Shown in pieces: positions 51,951-63,399 of a stretch of DNA of 64,000 bases. Source of the stretch: Theocolax elegans (taxonomy: Eukaryota; Arthropoda; Insecta; Hymenoptera; Cerocephalidae). The DNA lies in contig CM047429.1 in assembly GCA_026168455.1 (NCBI GenBank), positions 36,068,066-36,132,065 on the forward strand. Direction: 5' to 3'. The translations under genes and the position numbers were made by a program. The notes under the pieces are model-generated. The model did no database searches. It was given only the letters and a program-made list of their open reading frames with translations, and had not been told where the DNA came from. Each line of letters starts with the position of its first letter. Positions within the stretch are counted from its first letter, which is position 1.

Positions 51951-52639
51951 ACAATTACAATAATAAAAAATTGAAAATTAATTATAAAAGTTATTCTAAT
52001 ATTACATTTGGTATTACATCAAAAATAATGAAAGAAAAATAATATTTAAAATTTTTTAACCACCTTCCTCCAGCATTTTACATCTATGAAATGAAGAGTG
52101 ATAGATGATGAAAAATGTTTGTAAAAAAATCTATTTAAATGTAATAAAAAAAACGTATCGTCAAATAAAATATATATTACATTAAATTATATATATATTA
52201 TATTCTATAGGTTATCACAATTTATTAGAGTAATAATACTGTTTTTGTCAATATTAGTATTATTGTGACCACTTTATTTTAACGTTATGTCCCTACTAGC
52301 ACACAACGTTGTGACAACGTTGTGGCAACGTTATCTTAGCAATTTCCAACGTTGTTATGAAAGCTGCTCGCAAGGAGATGTTCGCTAATATTTTGTAAAT
52401 TGCCGCGATGGGTGGTGACCAACGTTGAAACAACGTCTAAGCAACGTTGAAAAACAACCTACAAAATCTGCTTTGTCTAAAAGTTGAATAAATGTCCTAA
52501 AATAGTTTAATAATATGTTTCTAAACGTAGAAAAATTTATGAAATATTAAAAAAAATAAAAAAAAATTTCTCGTTCTGGGATACAGTATGACTTCATTTA
52601 CATTAGATAATAGAGGTCAGAAAAACCCTAAATAGTAAC

Positions 52640-52705
52640 CCTGTCGAGGATTAGAACCTCCGATCTTTAACACCGGAGGCTTGCTCTCTACCAACTGAGC
52701 TATTT
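52640..52705 (-). tRNA. tRNA-Phe-like sequence, left arm of element B
   Basis: A box TAGCTCAGTTGG (52702-52691) and B box GGTTCTAATCC (52658-52648) on the minus strand. The anticodon loop TTAAAGA would give AAA (Phe) after GAA to AAA change. Stems are degenerate and the 3' end is interrupted by the inserted repeat. Confidence 0.45.
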
Positions 52706-52801
52706 TATTGTTTCTGTCATTGTGTTAAATTGAGGCTATAACGGACGGCTAGAATATGCTTTAAAGTTTATAGCCTCAATTTAACACAATGACAGAAACA
52801 A

Positions 52802-52872
52802 TAATAAATAGCTCAGTTGGTAGAGAGCAAGCCTCCGGAGTTGAAGATCAAAGGTTCTAATTCCCGAACGAG
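52802..52872 (+). tRNA. tRNA-Phe-like sequence, right arm of element B
   Basis: A box TAGCTCAGTTGG at 52809-52820, anticodon-loop sequence TTGAAGA (GAA, Phe) and B box GGTTCTAATTC at 52853-52863. Degenerate stems. Confidence 0.45.
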
Positions 52873-53030
52873 GAATTTTTTTTTAATTTTTTTTGAATAT
52901 TTCATTGATTTTTCTACGTTTCGATAAATATTATTAAACTATTCTAGGACATTAATTCAACTTTTAAACAAAGCAAATTTTGTAGGTTGTTTTTCAACGT
53001 TGCTTAGACGTTGTTTTCACATTAATATGA

Positions 53031-53491
53031 CTTTAAATAATATAAAAGAATGATAAAAATTAATTTTAAACGCATTTAACATTTTGCTTTGGATCGATAT
53101 ATAGGTATATTTAGGTTAGATTTCAGTGTTTATATTTTTAAGGAGATAACGTGGGGACTGAGATGAGATGCAATAGTGCAAAGACGTGGGGCGCTTCTCC
53201 GCTCCGAGCTCCGATACTGCGATTTCCCCTATCGCGTTTCCTTTATTTACTTGCTGTGCATCTGTTTCTTTTTTTATAAGTTTTGGATTGACAGCTATAC
53301 ATTCATTTTGAATATTTTATTGTTTAATGTTAGGAAATAAATCTATTTATATTAAATTAATATGCATCCGTTCTCCGGTGACCGGTGTCCGGGATCCGTA
53401 GGGCGGTGTCCGGTGTCCGGTATCCCACAAGTTGCAAGGATTAAGCGTATGTGTAGAGTGGAAGGGTTAACGATGAATACGACCACCATTC
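53031..53491. other. Unassigned DNA inside the palindrome
   Basis: Includes a patch of CCGGTGTCCGG-type words at about 53378-53425; otherwise nothing recognised. Confidence 0.4.
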
Positions 53492-53720
53492 TTCATTTAT
53501 CCCACGTGTAATGATAGATGGGGGAGGGGAGGAGGGGGGGGGGGCTAAAACTAGAAAATTTCGATAAAGAACATAGGGATTTTCGGTACAGATGAAAACA
53601 ATATGATAACCAGTCTTTATTTACTTCCATGTAATGAATGACGGGGAGGGGAGGAGGGGGTTTAAGTAGAAAAATTCCAAAAATATTTTATAGAGGCTTT
53701 CGGTAAAAAAAATGGTCACA
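53492..53720 (+). repeat. Two-copy G-rich tandem repeat
   Basis: Two diverged units of about 115 bp, each with a GTGTAATGA or ATGTAATGA-type word, a GGGGAGGGGAGGAGGGG run and a TTTTCGGTA or TTTCGGTAA word. The first G run ends in 10 or more G. Confidence 0.6.
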
Positions 53721-54722
53721 GTAACAGTAATAGTAATAGACAAAAACAGTACTATCACTTTAATAAATTTTGATAACTTAAGTAATACAATATATATAAT
53801 TTAATGTATTATATATTTTATTTGACGATACGTTTTATTTTTCTTATTACATTTAAATAGATGATTTTTACAAACATATTTCATCATGCCCTATTTCAAA
53901 GATATAAAATGCGTGAGGAAGATAGATATATTAGAATAACTTTTATAATTAATTTTCAATTTTTTATTATTATAAATGTATACTATTTACATTTTTTGGT
54001 TGCAATTAATAAAAATTGTATCTTATAAAAGATTTTTGAAAATAAAAAAAAATTAATAAAATGTGAAAATATATCTTATAACAACAATGTTAGTCTGAAA
54101 AAAATTGTTATTCATTCAATTATTATGTATAAATATAATTTGTTTGAATGAATAATTGTATACATATGATTTATGAGCTAATTTTTATAATTTTTCCTGA
54201 AATTTCAAATTGTTCGTCTCCTTTCCAAACAGCATGAAATATATGTAAAATGGTCAAAGAATAATTTAATATTCTAAATTCTAAATTTTGTTGCTGAAAA
54301 TATTATTCTGGTAGAAAAATAACACATTTATTACTAGATTGATGTAGCTTCCTACAGGAAAAGTTTGGAAATATTGTAAGTAATGATATTTGTGTTATTA
54401 CGCATTAAAAATTAAAATTAAATTTCCTTACTCCAGAGAAAGTTTTGTCATGTCCATTATTTTTAATTTTTTTTAATTGGTTCAGTAATATGTTGAAATA
54501 TGTTCAATATCTTTAAACTCTTGAGTAATTGACTACGATTAAATAAGCATATACAATGTTGCAAATATACACTGTTATTTTTATATTATTGATGAAAAAA
54601 ATTGTTTATAACTGGATACTAGGTTAATTAATTACATATTATATTATATTATATATTGTTATTCAATTAAATTTAAAAATAATAAAGTTAAAAAAATATA
54701 AAAAATAAATAAATATTACATT

Positions 54723-54972
54723 GAACACTCGCCCACTTTTTCCTTTCTAAAAATTAGATTTTCCGATTTTCCAGGTGGTTTATCTTCATTTAAAAAAAAA
54801 TGAAGGGTTCTAGAGCAATTCTGTGCCCGGATTCGATTTCAGCGCGTCAAAATACATAAGAAATGATACCTCTACTCTCTGGGTCTTGCCACTTTTTTTT
54901 GTGTGCCTGTGTAATTATCAAATTGTTTATATTTTTGCTCCCTTATTTGGCTAGAGTTTTTCTTCGATTTTG
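54723..54972. other. Spacer between palindromes
   Basis: No feature recognised. Confidence 0.4.
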
Positions 54973-56202
54973 AATTGAGGAGCTGGATGCAAGAACACGC
55001 CGAGCGCGGCGAATGGATAGAGGAGGCGGAGAGAAATTAAGAAATTGACGTCACCGTGACCAAATTTTTTAATCTGCCGAATTTAATTTAAAAAAAATAC
55101 TGTCGTATGCAGAATTAAAAGACGCAACTTTTTTCTATTTAATGTTTTTCTGTACGATGTGCAGATCAGATGAAAAAAATTAAGAACTGGAAATTTAGAA
55201 AACGGATTTTTAATTCATTTTTCAAAATTGAATCGCAGTAACTTTGACAAATCTTAATGAAATTCCCTGATTTTTCGTACAAATACTTAATATAGTCTAA
55301 CGATAAATATAAGCCATGTAAAAAATTCTACTTTTAACAAATTTTATACAACAATTGAACTTAACGTAAATAACAAGCTTTTAATACGGTTTCAATATTC
55401 AGTAGCCGAAAGTGTGTTGTAAAGTCTTAGACTGCGCAAACTTCCAGCGAGAGATATGTTCGTTTATATTTAAAGATAATTTCTTAAAAATTTCAGCTTA
55501 TTTGGATAAAAAATGATAGAGCGATTTAAAGCAAAATAACTAAATACTTAACTAAATTACATAAAAATAAAGATATTTTATAGCATCAAAAAGCAGTTAT
55601 TATTTAAACCATTTTTATGTTGTAGTTTGATACAATACTACAATGCGATTTACAGTAAATAACAAAGACGGCCACTGATTTAAGCCGCGAAGCAGATGAC
55701 CATTACGGCGACGAAGTCGATGTTCATTTGTTTACGATTTCGTTGTTTATATTACTGTATCTGCGTAATTTTTCGGCTACTGAATACTGAAACCGTATTA
55801 AAAGCTTGTTATTTAAGTTCAATTGTTGTATAAAATTTGTTTAAAGTACAATTTTTTACAGGTTTATATTTATCGTTAGACTATATTAAGTATCTGTACG
55901 AAAAATCAGGGAATTTCATTAAGATTTGTCAAAGTTACTGCGATTCAATTTTGAAAAATGAATTAAAAATCCGTTTTCTAAATTTCCAGTTCTTAATTTT
56001 TTTCATCTGATCTGCACATCGTACAGAAAAACATTAAATAGAAAAAAGTTGCGTCTTTTAATTCTGCATACGACAGTATTTTTTTAAATTAAATTCGGCA
56101 GATTAAAAAATTTGGTCACGGTGACGTCAATTTCTTAATTTCTCTCCGCCTCCTCTATCCATTCGCCGCGCTCGGCGTGTTCTTGCATCCAGCTCCTCAA
56201 TT
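54973..56202. mobile_element. 1.2-kb palindromic element
   Basis: Starts AATTGAGGAGCTGGATGCAA and ends with its reverse complement. Arms (54973-55410 and 55772-56202) are nearly perfect inverted copies; the 360-bp loop (55411-55771) has no gene. The terminal AATT is itself palindromic, so the border could be a 4-bp AATT duplication. Confidence 0.8.
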
Positions 56203-56740
56203 GTCCGTTGAATGTGTAATTTAAAACTATATAAGTGTTTTCGTCGTACGGTCGATTTTGGTGATTAACAAATTCATATCTCGGATCCTATCCGGACTAT
56301 GATGGTGTGTTTTGGTGTAGTTTGTTAATTAAGGGTAAGATTTTTGTTTTTACTAAAATTTTTCGTTTATCAATTAATTTGTTTATGTTATTTAATTTAT
56401 TAACAAATTTATTTTTTATAACAAGGGTATATTTTTATAAATATGGATTGCTTGGTATACGAACTCTATAAAACTATGTAGGTGTTTTGGTCGAGTGTTT
56501 ATAATTGTTAGGTAACAAATTGATGTCTACGTTCCTAAGTAATAGAACCGCGCTACAGTTCGTTGACCTCACAGTTCTTATTTATGAATTAGTATTTCAA
56601 TTGTTTGCGCTGATATTGATTTATTATTAATTAATGTGATTGATGTTTCGTGTGATTGATGAATTGGTAATGTAGTTAATAAAAACATGAATAAATAATG
56701 CGCGCCTTGGGCGCGTCCGTTAACCGCGGTATTAAGTCCG
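56203..56740. other. Interval between palindrome and Gypsy-3
   Basis: AT-rich DNA. The 3' LTR of Gypsy-3 should lie here if present, but I cannot match it to the LTR-like segment at 62757-62864. Confidence 0.35.
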
Positions 56741-56759
56741 CGCTACGATTTTTGAGCAC

Positions 56760-57360
56760 CCGCCCTGTTGTTTATTGTAGTGAACAGGTTTTGGATGTCG
56801 AGGGATCCATTTCTGATTGTAATATTGTGTGTTTTGCGATTGATTTTTATAATTTCGTGTGGGCCTTCGTAATCTTTATGAAATTTGCCTACCGGTGGGT
56901 TCTTAAATAGTCAAACTATTTCACCTTCCCTAAAATGTTGTACGTTTAGTCTTTTATCGTAGTAGTATTTGGACAATATTTAGACTGTATGCCATTCATT
57001 GCAGCCATCGTTTGTGACTGGGTGAGGTTGGTGGTGTTGTCAGCTGCGTATTCGCTGTACGTAGAGAAGTGCTCTTTCCTGTTGCTGTTTTCACCGGCAT
57101 AAGTATAACGTATTTCGTCAGCCAGTCTTGAGCTGATAGAATGTAATGGTAACCGTTTTGCTTACTTGGCAATGAACCGTAAAAATCTAATCAAAGCTGA
57201 GCGAATGGGAAGGAGGGCGTGTTGCTGATAACTAAAGGCAATTTCGTTATTTGTCGTACCAATTTGTTGCTTTGGCAATCAACGCAATTTAAAACAAACT
57301 AACGTATGTCCGGGCGCATGTTTCTCCAATAATAGTCGTTGGCTACCCATATGTTTTGTT
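56760..57360 (-). pseudogene. Integrase remnant of Gypsy-3
   Basis: In mixed frames the minus strand reads YYWRNMRPDI, CVDCQSNK (second half of the zinc-binding motif), LDFYGSLP then NGYHYILSAQDWLTKYVILM, and finally EGPHEIIKI (C-terminal module). The central catalytic Asp and Glu blocks appear deleted or unreadable. It is a clear but inactive integrase. Confidence 0.6.
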
Positions 57361-58336
57361 TACAAGGGCTGTTTCATGGTATTCTTTGATGACCGTATAT
57401 CTGTCTTTGGCTGGCGGCACAGGTAAGTTATTCATATACAATACTCCTGTTATTGGTAGACCCTTAAATATTATATTGAAATATTCTATGAAATAAGCAC
57501 ATTCTCCAATTGATAATACTGCGAGATCTCTAATAATTGTTGATGCAACGTGTTTGTGGTATCATCTGAGTGACTAGTATTAGATTCGACAATGTAAGTG
57601 CGTCGGACTGCTCGTTCGATAAGTCTACCGTTGCAACCTCGTCTGTACGTATAATACCAATTGGGTCTAGGTTGCTAGGGATAGCCTGATCTTCCCAGAA
57701 AAGTTGCGTTTGTGATACTTCGGTGCAATCTATTGGTTGCTCATTAATATCGCGTACAGGCGGCTTGGACGCCCTTTTCTAGGTTATTCTCCTTCCGCAG
57801 GTCTGCAAGTTTTCCGTCTGTTCTCTCTTGACCGAGTATCGGTTTACTCTGATAACTTTTAATTTCTGATGACCATTGACTACATGGTGCACGGGTCAGT
57901 GATTCGGCCAATTGGTTTCGATCCTTGCACGTTCTCGTGAGCCGAGGTAGTAGGTTCCATTCGCTCTCAGTTTTAGTTTGATGGTGAGAATGCTATTGAA
58001 AGGGCACGTATCCTTATAATCCATTCTGTAAGTGCTAGTTTTGCGCAACACTCGAGTAAGCCACTGTAAACTATGCATAAATAGAATCCCCCTTTGGAGT
58101 TTCTTACGGCTAGCTATTTGACTTTACATAACCTCAGCGAATCTTCCGGCAGTCGTTTTGTCTGTTTATGGTCACTGTCTGTCAATCAAAGGGTCGTCCT
58201 TATGTAGGAGCTTGGAGAGCGGTTGAGCTACTTTTACGAAGCCCTTTATAATCCGTCTATAATATCCTATGAAGCCTAGCCATTGTTTTACCTTTTTGGC
58301 GTTGGTTGGTGTCGGGTAGTTTCGAAATGCGACCTA

Positions 58337-58720
58337 TTACTTTTGGTCAGTTTTCACACTTCCTCCACCTACTATGTAACCAAGTACGTTAACCTCGTTT
58401 TTAAGAAATTGACATTTCTTTGGTTCTATAGTGAAGTTTGCGTCTACTAAGTGTTTGATTACTCGTCTCAATCGTTTTCCGTGTTCCTCTAGTGTTTGAA
58501 CGTGTCCAATTAGGTCGTCTAAATATATTTGTACTTCTCTTCCGTGAAGACCTGCTAAAGCTAGTGACATTGCTATTGAAAAACTTGATGTAGCGTCACA
58601 TAGCCCCATGGCCATGCGTTTATATTCTAAATGTTGTTGTACGTGGTTCTCGAGCGGTGCTGACAATGCTGTGTACTTGTATCTTTTTGCTTTTATCGGT
58701 AATCGGTAGAGAGCTGTAAT
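58337..58720 (-). pseudogene. Reverse transcriptase remnant of Gypsy-3
   Basis: Reads LEYKRMAMGLCDATSSFSIA (usually RMPFGLKNAPATF-like), then VQIYLDDLIGHVQTLEEHGK with the YLDD box, then IEPKKCQFLKNEVNVLGYIV. This covers the palm part of a Ty3/gypsy reverse transcriptase. The first catalytic Asp region lies upstream and is not readable. Confidence 0.8.
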
Positions 58721-58759
58721 TTATGCGTTACTAAGTGAGTGGCCGGGAGCGGTTCTCCT

Positions 58760-59236
58760 TCAAGGCCGAATGCAGCGGGAAATTCGTTTTATGATTTTTC
58801 TTATGTGGTCCATTTCTTCTCGATTGTAGCCACCTAAGTCAGCTAATTGCATTATTTTATCTACTCGTCTTTCTCTTTTCCAATCATCATACAGTAATAT
58901 TTCGTTTAGATCATGTACCTCGGTGTGAGTTTCACGGTTTTCGCTTACTAGGCGTCTTATGCACGCGCCTTGCGATATTTGATCACTTTCTTTGCTGTCG
59001 TCGATGGCATTTTCAGTCATCCAATGTTTAACAGTTTCATATTCATGTAATTTTACTATGGGTACGGATATACGCAAAGATTTGGATGTTAGGTTAATGC
59101 ACTGGGCAAATACGCTACCATTGTGGTTTTCTGCTACGAAGATTCCAAATAATACTCCGTCTGTTATGAAGTTCAGGGGTACCCAACCTGTTTTAACTTC
59201 CATGTTACGTACTCTTGCGCTTATTACTCTTCGCAT
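58760..59236 (-). pseudogene. Protease-RT linker region of Gypsy-3
   Basis: A 158-codon frame with RRVISARVRNMEVKTGWVPL and NGSVFAQCINLTSKSLRISV. This is the segment between protease and reverse transcriptase in some insect gypsy pol proteins. It ends before the RT in another frame. No catalytic motif is expected here. Confidence 0.5.
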
Positions 59237-59429
59237 TTGCGGAGGAATCTCAATGGTTTCTCTGACTTCGAAGGGTATTACCAGGTTCTCTAATTTTCAA
59301 TTCACCGCGACAGCGTCTATCACGCCGGGAAATTCACTCATTAAATCTTATCCAGGCAATCCGTTTGCGCCTATACATTGCATGTAATACCGTTTAAATT
59401 AATACCTAGCGTATATGATGAACCTGGCG

Positions 59430-59560
59430 TTTCACCTCTTACTTCGATAACCTGACTCCTATCAATAAATGTCTTGGGTCTTAAAAGCCTTTGTTTAATC
59501 GCGGAAATATCAACGCTAGTGTCGGTGAAAAATCATATATTTTTAATTGTCGTATTTTTA
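59430..59560 (-). pseudogene. Retropepsin remnant of Gypsy-3
   Basis: FFTDTSVDISAIKQRLLRPK resembles the active-site block of an aspartic protease, with D-T-S where D-T-G is expected. A later segment EVRGETPGSSYTLGINLNG fits the flap region. Confidence 0.5.
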
Positions 59561-60078
59561 CTTTCTAGAACCACAATGGGAGGTTGCCGTCTCGTTTTTA
59601 AAAAATGAATGTTAGCTATTATTGTGGGCGACGTAGGCGTGGCTATACCCACGCTTACACGTTCGGTGCTTGAGGGGGGCGCCGAGTGTCTTCAAGTTTA
59701 AATCGTCGCTCGTAGAATGTCTCTGCCCTTGGATTGTTCCGCAGTTATAATGATATTCATTATCGACGCGGTGTGGATACGTGAACGCGTCTCGCGAATA
59801 TTCTCTTTATTGTTGACCTACTGATTTGTCGCGCGAATACTGGCGATTATCATTATTGAATTTTCTGCAAATTTTGTTGTATTCATAATTTTTACGATCT
59901 CCATCGCATCGAGTGTATTTGTCTCGATGTTGGTAATTCGTTGGGCCGCAGCCAATTACTCTCATATAACTCTGTTGCAGGTAAATTTTGGTTTTGTTGG
60001 TTTGAATATCCTAGATCTCGGTTATTGTTTCCGTTGTTCGTGATGCTAGCCACAACTCTATTACTCTGTAGGTCTCTC

Positions 60079-60998
60079 TTAAGGTTTATGCATTCGGTAT
60101 ATACGTGGCCTGGTCTTTAACAGAAATCGCAGAAGAAAGTTTCTATTTTTTTTCCTGCAATCCTGCTCCTCATGGGTGGTTGCGGTGCAATAATTACACT
60201 TTTTACTCTGTACTGCTTCTGCTATTATTTTTAAGATAGTGGCAGACTCGGTGGTTAGCGTTGGGATTGTTGGACTCGGATTTATTGATTGGTACGACAC
60301 GTTTCCCAGTTGGTGCTGATGCGCGTTGGCGCGGCGAGCTGCTTGAATAGACTCGAAATAAGCGACCGCTCTTATTGCTGCGCTAAGTATTTTGGGACGC
60401 TCGCTACATATCTGGTGGTCTAATGGGTGTTGCAAATCGAACATGAATTGTTGTAAGACTTAACGATCTGCCTCTTTACGCCTGCATTCGCGATCGCACG
60501 TCTCTAACTTCGGAGCCAACTCGCATATATTAGTAACCGATTATGCTGTTTTTGGACCCTTAATCCAAAGTCTACTGCACTTTCGCCCGGAAGTTCCCTA
60601 ACTAATTTGATCTCGGTCAGAACCTGATCTGCCAACCCTACGTTCATGCACTGCATGGTTAAGTCCGATAGGACAGTTTCTCAATTTCTATAACTAGTTG
60701 ATCGAGAGGTATAACCGTCCGCTGCTCTGTCTGTCAGTTTGCCGGCGAATGCGAGTAAAATGTCTTCCTCGTGCTCGGGCCCTAATAATTTTAGCGCTCG
60801 TCTGACTGAAAAGTAAAATAAATTTAGATTATCTGGCTTACCATTAAAAATTGGAACGAGGTTTATCGCCTGCGATATAATTAGTCGATTCGCGCTTACT
60901 CTAGGTGCGGTAAAATTGTTAGTAATATTATTGCTACGGATGTCATTATTAATATTGATGTTATTAAACGCATTTCCTACAGGTTTTTCGCTTGTCAA
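60079..60998 (-). pseudogene. gag remnant of Gypsy-3
   Basis: The N-terminal frame (60998-60681) has ANRLIISQAINLVPIFNGKP and FSVRRALKLLGPEHEEDILL, capsid-like. The C-terminal frame (60444-60079) has CNYCTATTHEEQDC, a regular CCHC zinc knuckle. A gap of about 240 bp in shifted frames lies between. It is inactive. The regular knuckle contrasts with the Tyr variant in Gypsy-1 and Gypsy-2. Confidence 0.7.
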
Positions 60999-60999
60999 A

Positions 61000-62756
61000 G
61001 GGAACTCACGATACGGTGTTGATGCAACGGGTTGACTCGAATGTATTATTGTGTTTGGGTTTGTCGCGGGTTGATTAAGCGAGATGGATGCTGAGTTTTA
61101 CATAATTTCGGATAATTGTTTTTGTACTGCTAAAATATGTTGTCATGACCGATCCAATAGTGCGTAATCTAGCCAGGGAGTCAAAACCGGCTCTGTTTGC
61201 GCCTTCAAGGGTTCTGTTGATTATGTGATCACGGCGTCATTAGCGCTTCTGGATGCCATGTGTCGGCGCTCACATTTATTACGGGATCACAATTTGTACC
61301 GGGAGGATACAGAAAAGCCGGAGACTTCAGCGCATAAATATTCGTTTATTAATTCGCGTTTCTCTGTGCTCTGTGACTATTTTAATGGAGTTTCTAAGGT
61401 CTCAATTTGGGTTGGTTTATCTAAGGGTGTAAATAGACGCCGTAAATTATCAGTAACACGTTTAGCTAAAGATATAGTCTTTTCCTCTCCCATTAATCGT
61501 GCAAAAATTTTAATGATAATACGTAATTTATCTGATTTAAGATTATTAAATAAGTCATCTACGCTGGGACTCGCGCATTTGGGAGACTGTATACTGCCGC
61601 GGTTTCTGGGCCTTTTGTTATATCCTGATAAACTGCGTTCGCTGTGGGAGCGACCGAAAAATCCGGTGAACAACATAATTTACCGTAATAATAAGCGTAC
61701 AGATCAGTGAACAGTGTACACGTAGTATACAGCGTAGTACGTGAAATTACGATGCTGCTTGCGTCTTTTAATGTAGCTTAACGCAAATAACAGTAAGTAG
61801 TATGTGACGATTGAAATTACGAATAAAATTTGTGGCAAGGAATCTTTCTCAAAATGTTTCAAAATTCAAAGACTTACAGAACGAGAAGAACGCTATAAAG
61901 GTAAATCATGATGGTGTTGCTGGTCTGACGGAGCTTGCCATTGCGGATGGCTTGGCGTGAGAAGAATGGCGATGTAAATGGCGCTGAATCCGCAGATTGA
62001 GTTGAAGTTCGTCTAACGGTGGAACAGTTGTTTGTGATGGGGCAGAAGCCCTTTCCCATAGTGGAACAAGCGCTCGCAATGGGGCAGATGCCCCTTACGA
62101 TGGTGCAGACGGTCCCGATAAGGCCTCTGTTTGAATTTGAGCGATAGTTGCTCGCTTGTGTTGCGTATGCGGTTCAGTGACGGACTGACCCCTGTTTTAT
62201 AGCTGCTTGATGAATCTTTTGCGTTGCTTAAGCGGTTGATCGGCGTGTTCTGGACTGGCCCTCTAAGTTTCGATCTGTTTTTGCATTTCTCGGTTATGTG
62301 GAGTTCGGGGTTGCGGCTTGCCACCAACCGAAGCTGGCTGGCACGATCGGATTGAATGATAAGAGTGATGTCCCTTTATGGTTTTTCATTCCTCCTAATT
62401 CGGAAGAAAAGTCTCTCTGTGTGTGTATTTGAGTTTATCTGTATTACGTTGGCTTCGACTAAGGTCCGAGTCTGATCTCTCGTCCGTCCGTCTCGCTTCG
62501 GTTCGGATTTTGTTCTCGACGACCGCCTGGTTTTGAAGCTGATTCTCTTCCACAACCATCCTTTCTGAAACCATTGAAAGGTATAGCAGTAGCTGTCAAA
62601 TTTTTGTATAATTTTTGTATTTTACAAATTCCTGTTTTGTCTGCATATACAAGTGCCAATAATGATGGGGTAAACTAATGGTTTTCTGTAAACTAATGCA
62701 ATCTACAACTATTATTTGCGAATGATTATGATAGCTGAAATGTACTATTAGCGCCA
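61000..62756 (-). other. Leader region of Gypsy-3
   Basis: Between the LTR-like segment and gag. Open frames exist (61377-61676 minus, 61225-61710 plus, 62013-62327 minus) but I recognise none of them. Confidence 0.35.
62019..62124. repeat. 42-bp tandem repeat
   Basis: GTGGAACA recurs at 62019 and 62061 and GTGCAG at 62103, spacing 42 bp, with GGGGCAG and CCC words between. The period is a multiple of three, so the minus frame reads as a 14-residue repeat (LPHCERLFHYGKG). Confidence 0.65.
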
Positions 62757-62864
62757 TGTAATGTGACGTTTAGCCTAATATAATTTTTCAACTGATACTG
62801 GCGCTTGTAGTACAGAACATATTATTACTTTACCTATGCTTTATCGATAGTTTTTCATGTGACA
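62757..62864 (-). repeat. Possible 108-bp LTR with primer site
   Basis: On the minus strand it starts TGTCACATG after AGGGGG and ends CACATTACA before TGGCGCTAATAG. LTR-like ends, a purine tract on one side and a TGGCGC primer-site start on the other fit an LTR, perhaps the 5' LTR of Gypsy-3. The second copy is not visible, so this is tentative. Confidence 0.3.
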
Positions 62865-62984
62865 CCCCCTTAGGGTAGTAATATTTAACATTAAGTAAAT
62901 TTAGGGCTTATCATTGTATAATCACGGTGATTAGCGTGTGCTCGCTGTGTGCTCTATGTGCGAGCTGCGGCGAGTATGATGCAC

Positions 62985-63225
62985 TGACTGTGCACCCACG
63001 TATCTTTTCATATAGTTCGGTGTAGCGCTCGGTTACGGATCAACGGATTTTGATCGTTTCTTTTACACTGATGTCGGGTGTAATCAACGGTACGAATCCA
63101 CCACGATTGATATTGTTGTGTAACTATTTATTTATTGGTTAATAAATAAATAAATTATTATTTATTATTATTATTATCCTTTTCGATGAATACCACCCTC
63201 TACGGTGTGTTCGCATTAGCGAGAA
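62985..63225 (+). repeat. Diverged Gypsy-1-type LTR core
   Basis: The segment has GATGTCGGGTGTAATCAACG, then an AT-rich part, then AATACCACCCTCTACGGTGT. These match in order and spacing the Gypsy-1 LTR words GACCTCGGGGGTA-TCATCGGTACGA and AATACCGCCCTCTCCGGTGT. It is an old LTR fragment of a related element. Confidence 0.6.
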
Positions 63226-63399
63226 GAAAAAAATATATTCATCACATTATTTGTAAATTTTTCAAAATAATTTAATTTTACAAATAAATAGTTTAATTAT
63301 ATTTATTTAAGAAATTTATACACCTTTCGAGATTCAATCTCAATGGTTAACATTGATACTCCTATAAGTTAACCATTACGTTATCATACAATTGGCTTA
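63226..63399. other. AT-rich interval
   Basis: No feature recognised. Confidence 0.4.

Larger units (their letters stand above)
52288..53030. mobile_element. Palindromic element B with paired tRNA-Phe-like arms
   Basis: Its left end TCCCTACTAGCACACAACG equals that of element A; the right terminal repeat is missing, cut off near 53030. AACGTTG words are abundant near the ends. The arms contain outward-facing tRNA-like sequences. A 75-bp insertion in the left arm (52590-52648) is the second copy of the repeat at 3594-3655. Confidence 0.75.
50280..54722. mobile_element. Large palindromic element (4.4 kb with insertions)
   Basis: The left arm 50280-52270 matches the reverse complement of 53714-54722. 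Examples are CTACATCAATCTAGTAATAA at left and TTATTACTAGATTGATGTAG at right, and the GTATCGTCAAATAAAATATA block at about 52155 with its inverse near 53820. The left arm is longer because an LTR of about 1.06 kb is inserted. The central 1.4 kb holds another palindromic element and G-rich repeats. No transposase is seen. Confidence 0.75.
56741..62864 (-). mobile_element. Gypsy-3, decayed Ty3/gypsy retrotransposon
   Basis: On the minus strand the order is a short LTR-like segment (62864-62757), gag (to 60079), protease (about 59550-59440), the region before RT (59236-58760), RT (58700-58337), RNase H region and integrase (about 57350-56760). It is a different lineage from Gypsy-1 and Gypsy-2. 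Stops and frame changes are frequent throughout. Confidence 0.75.
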
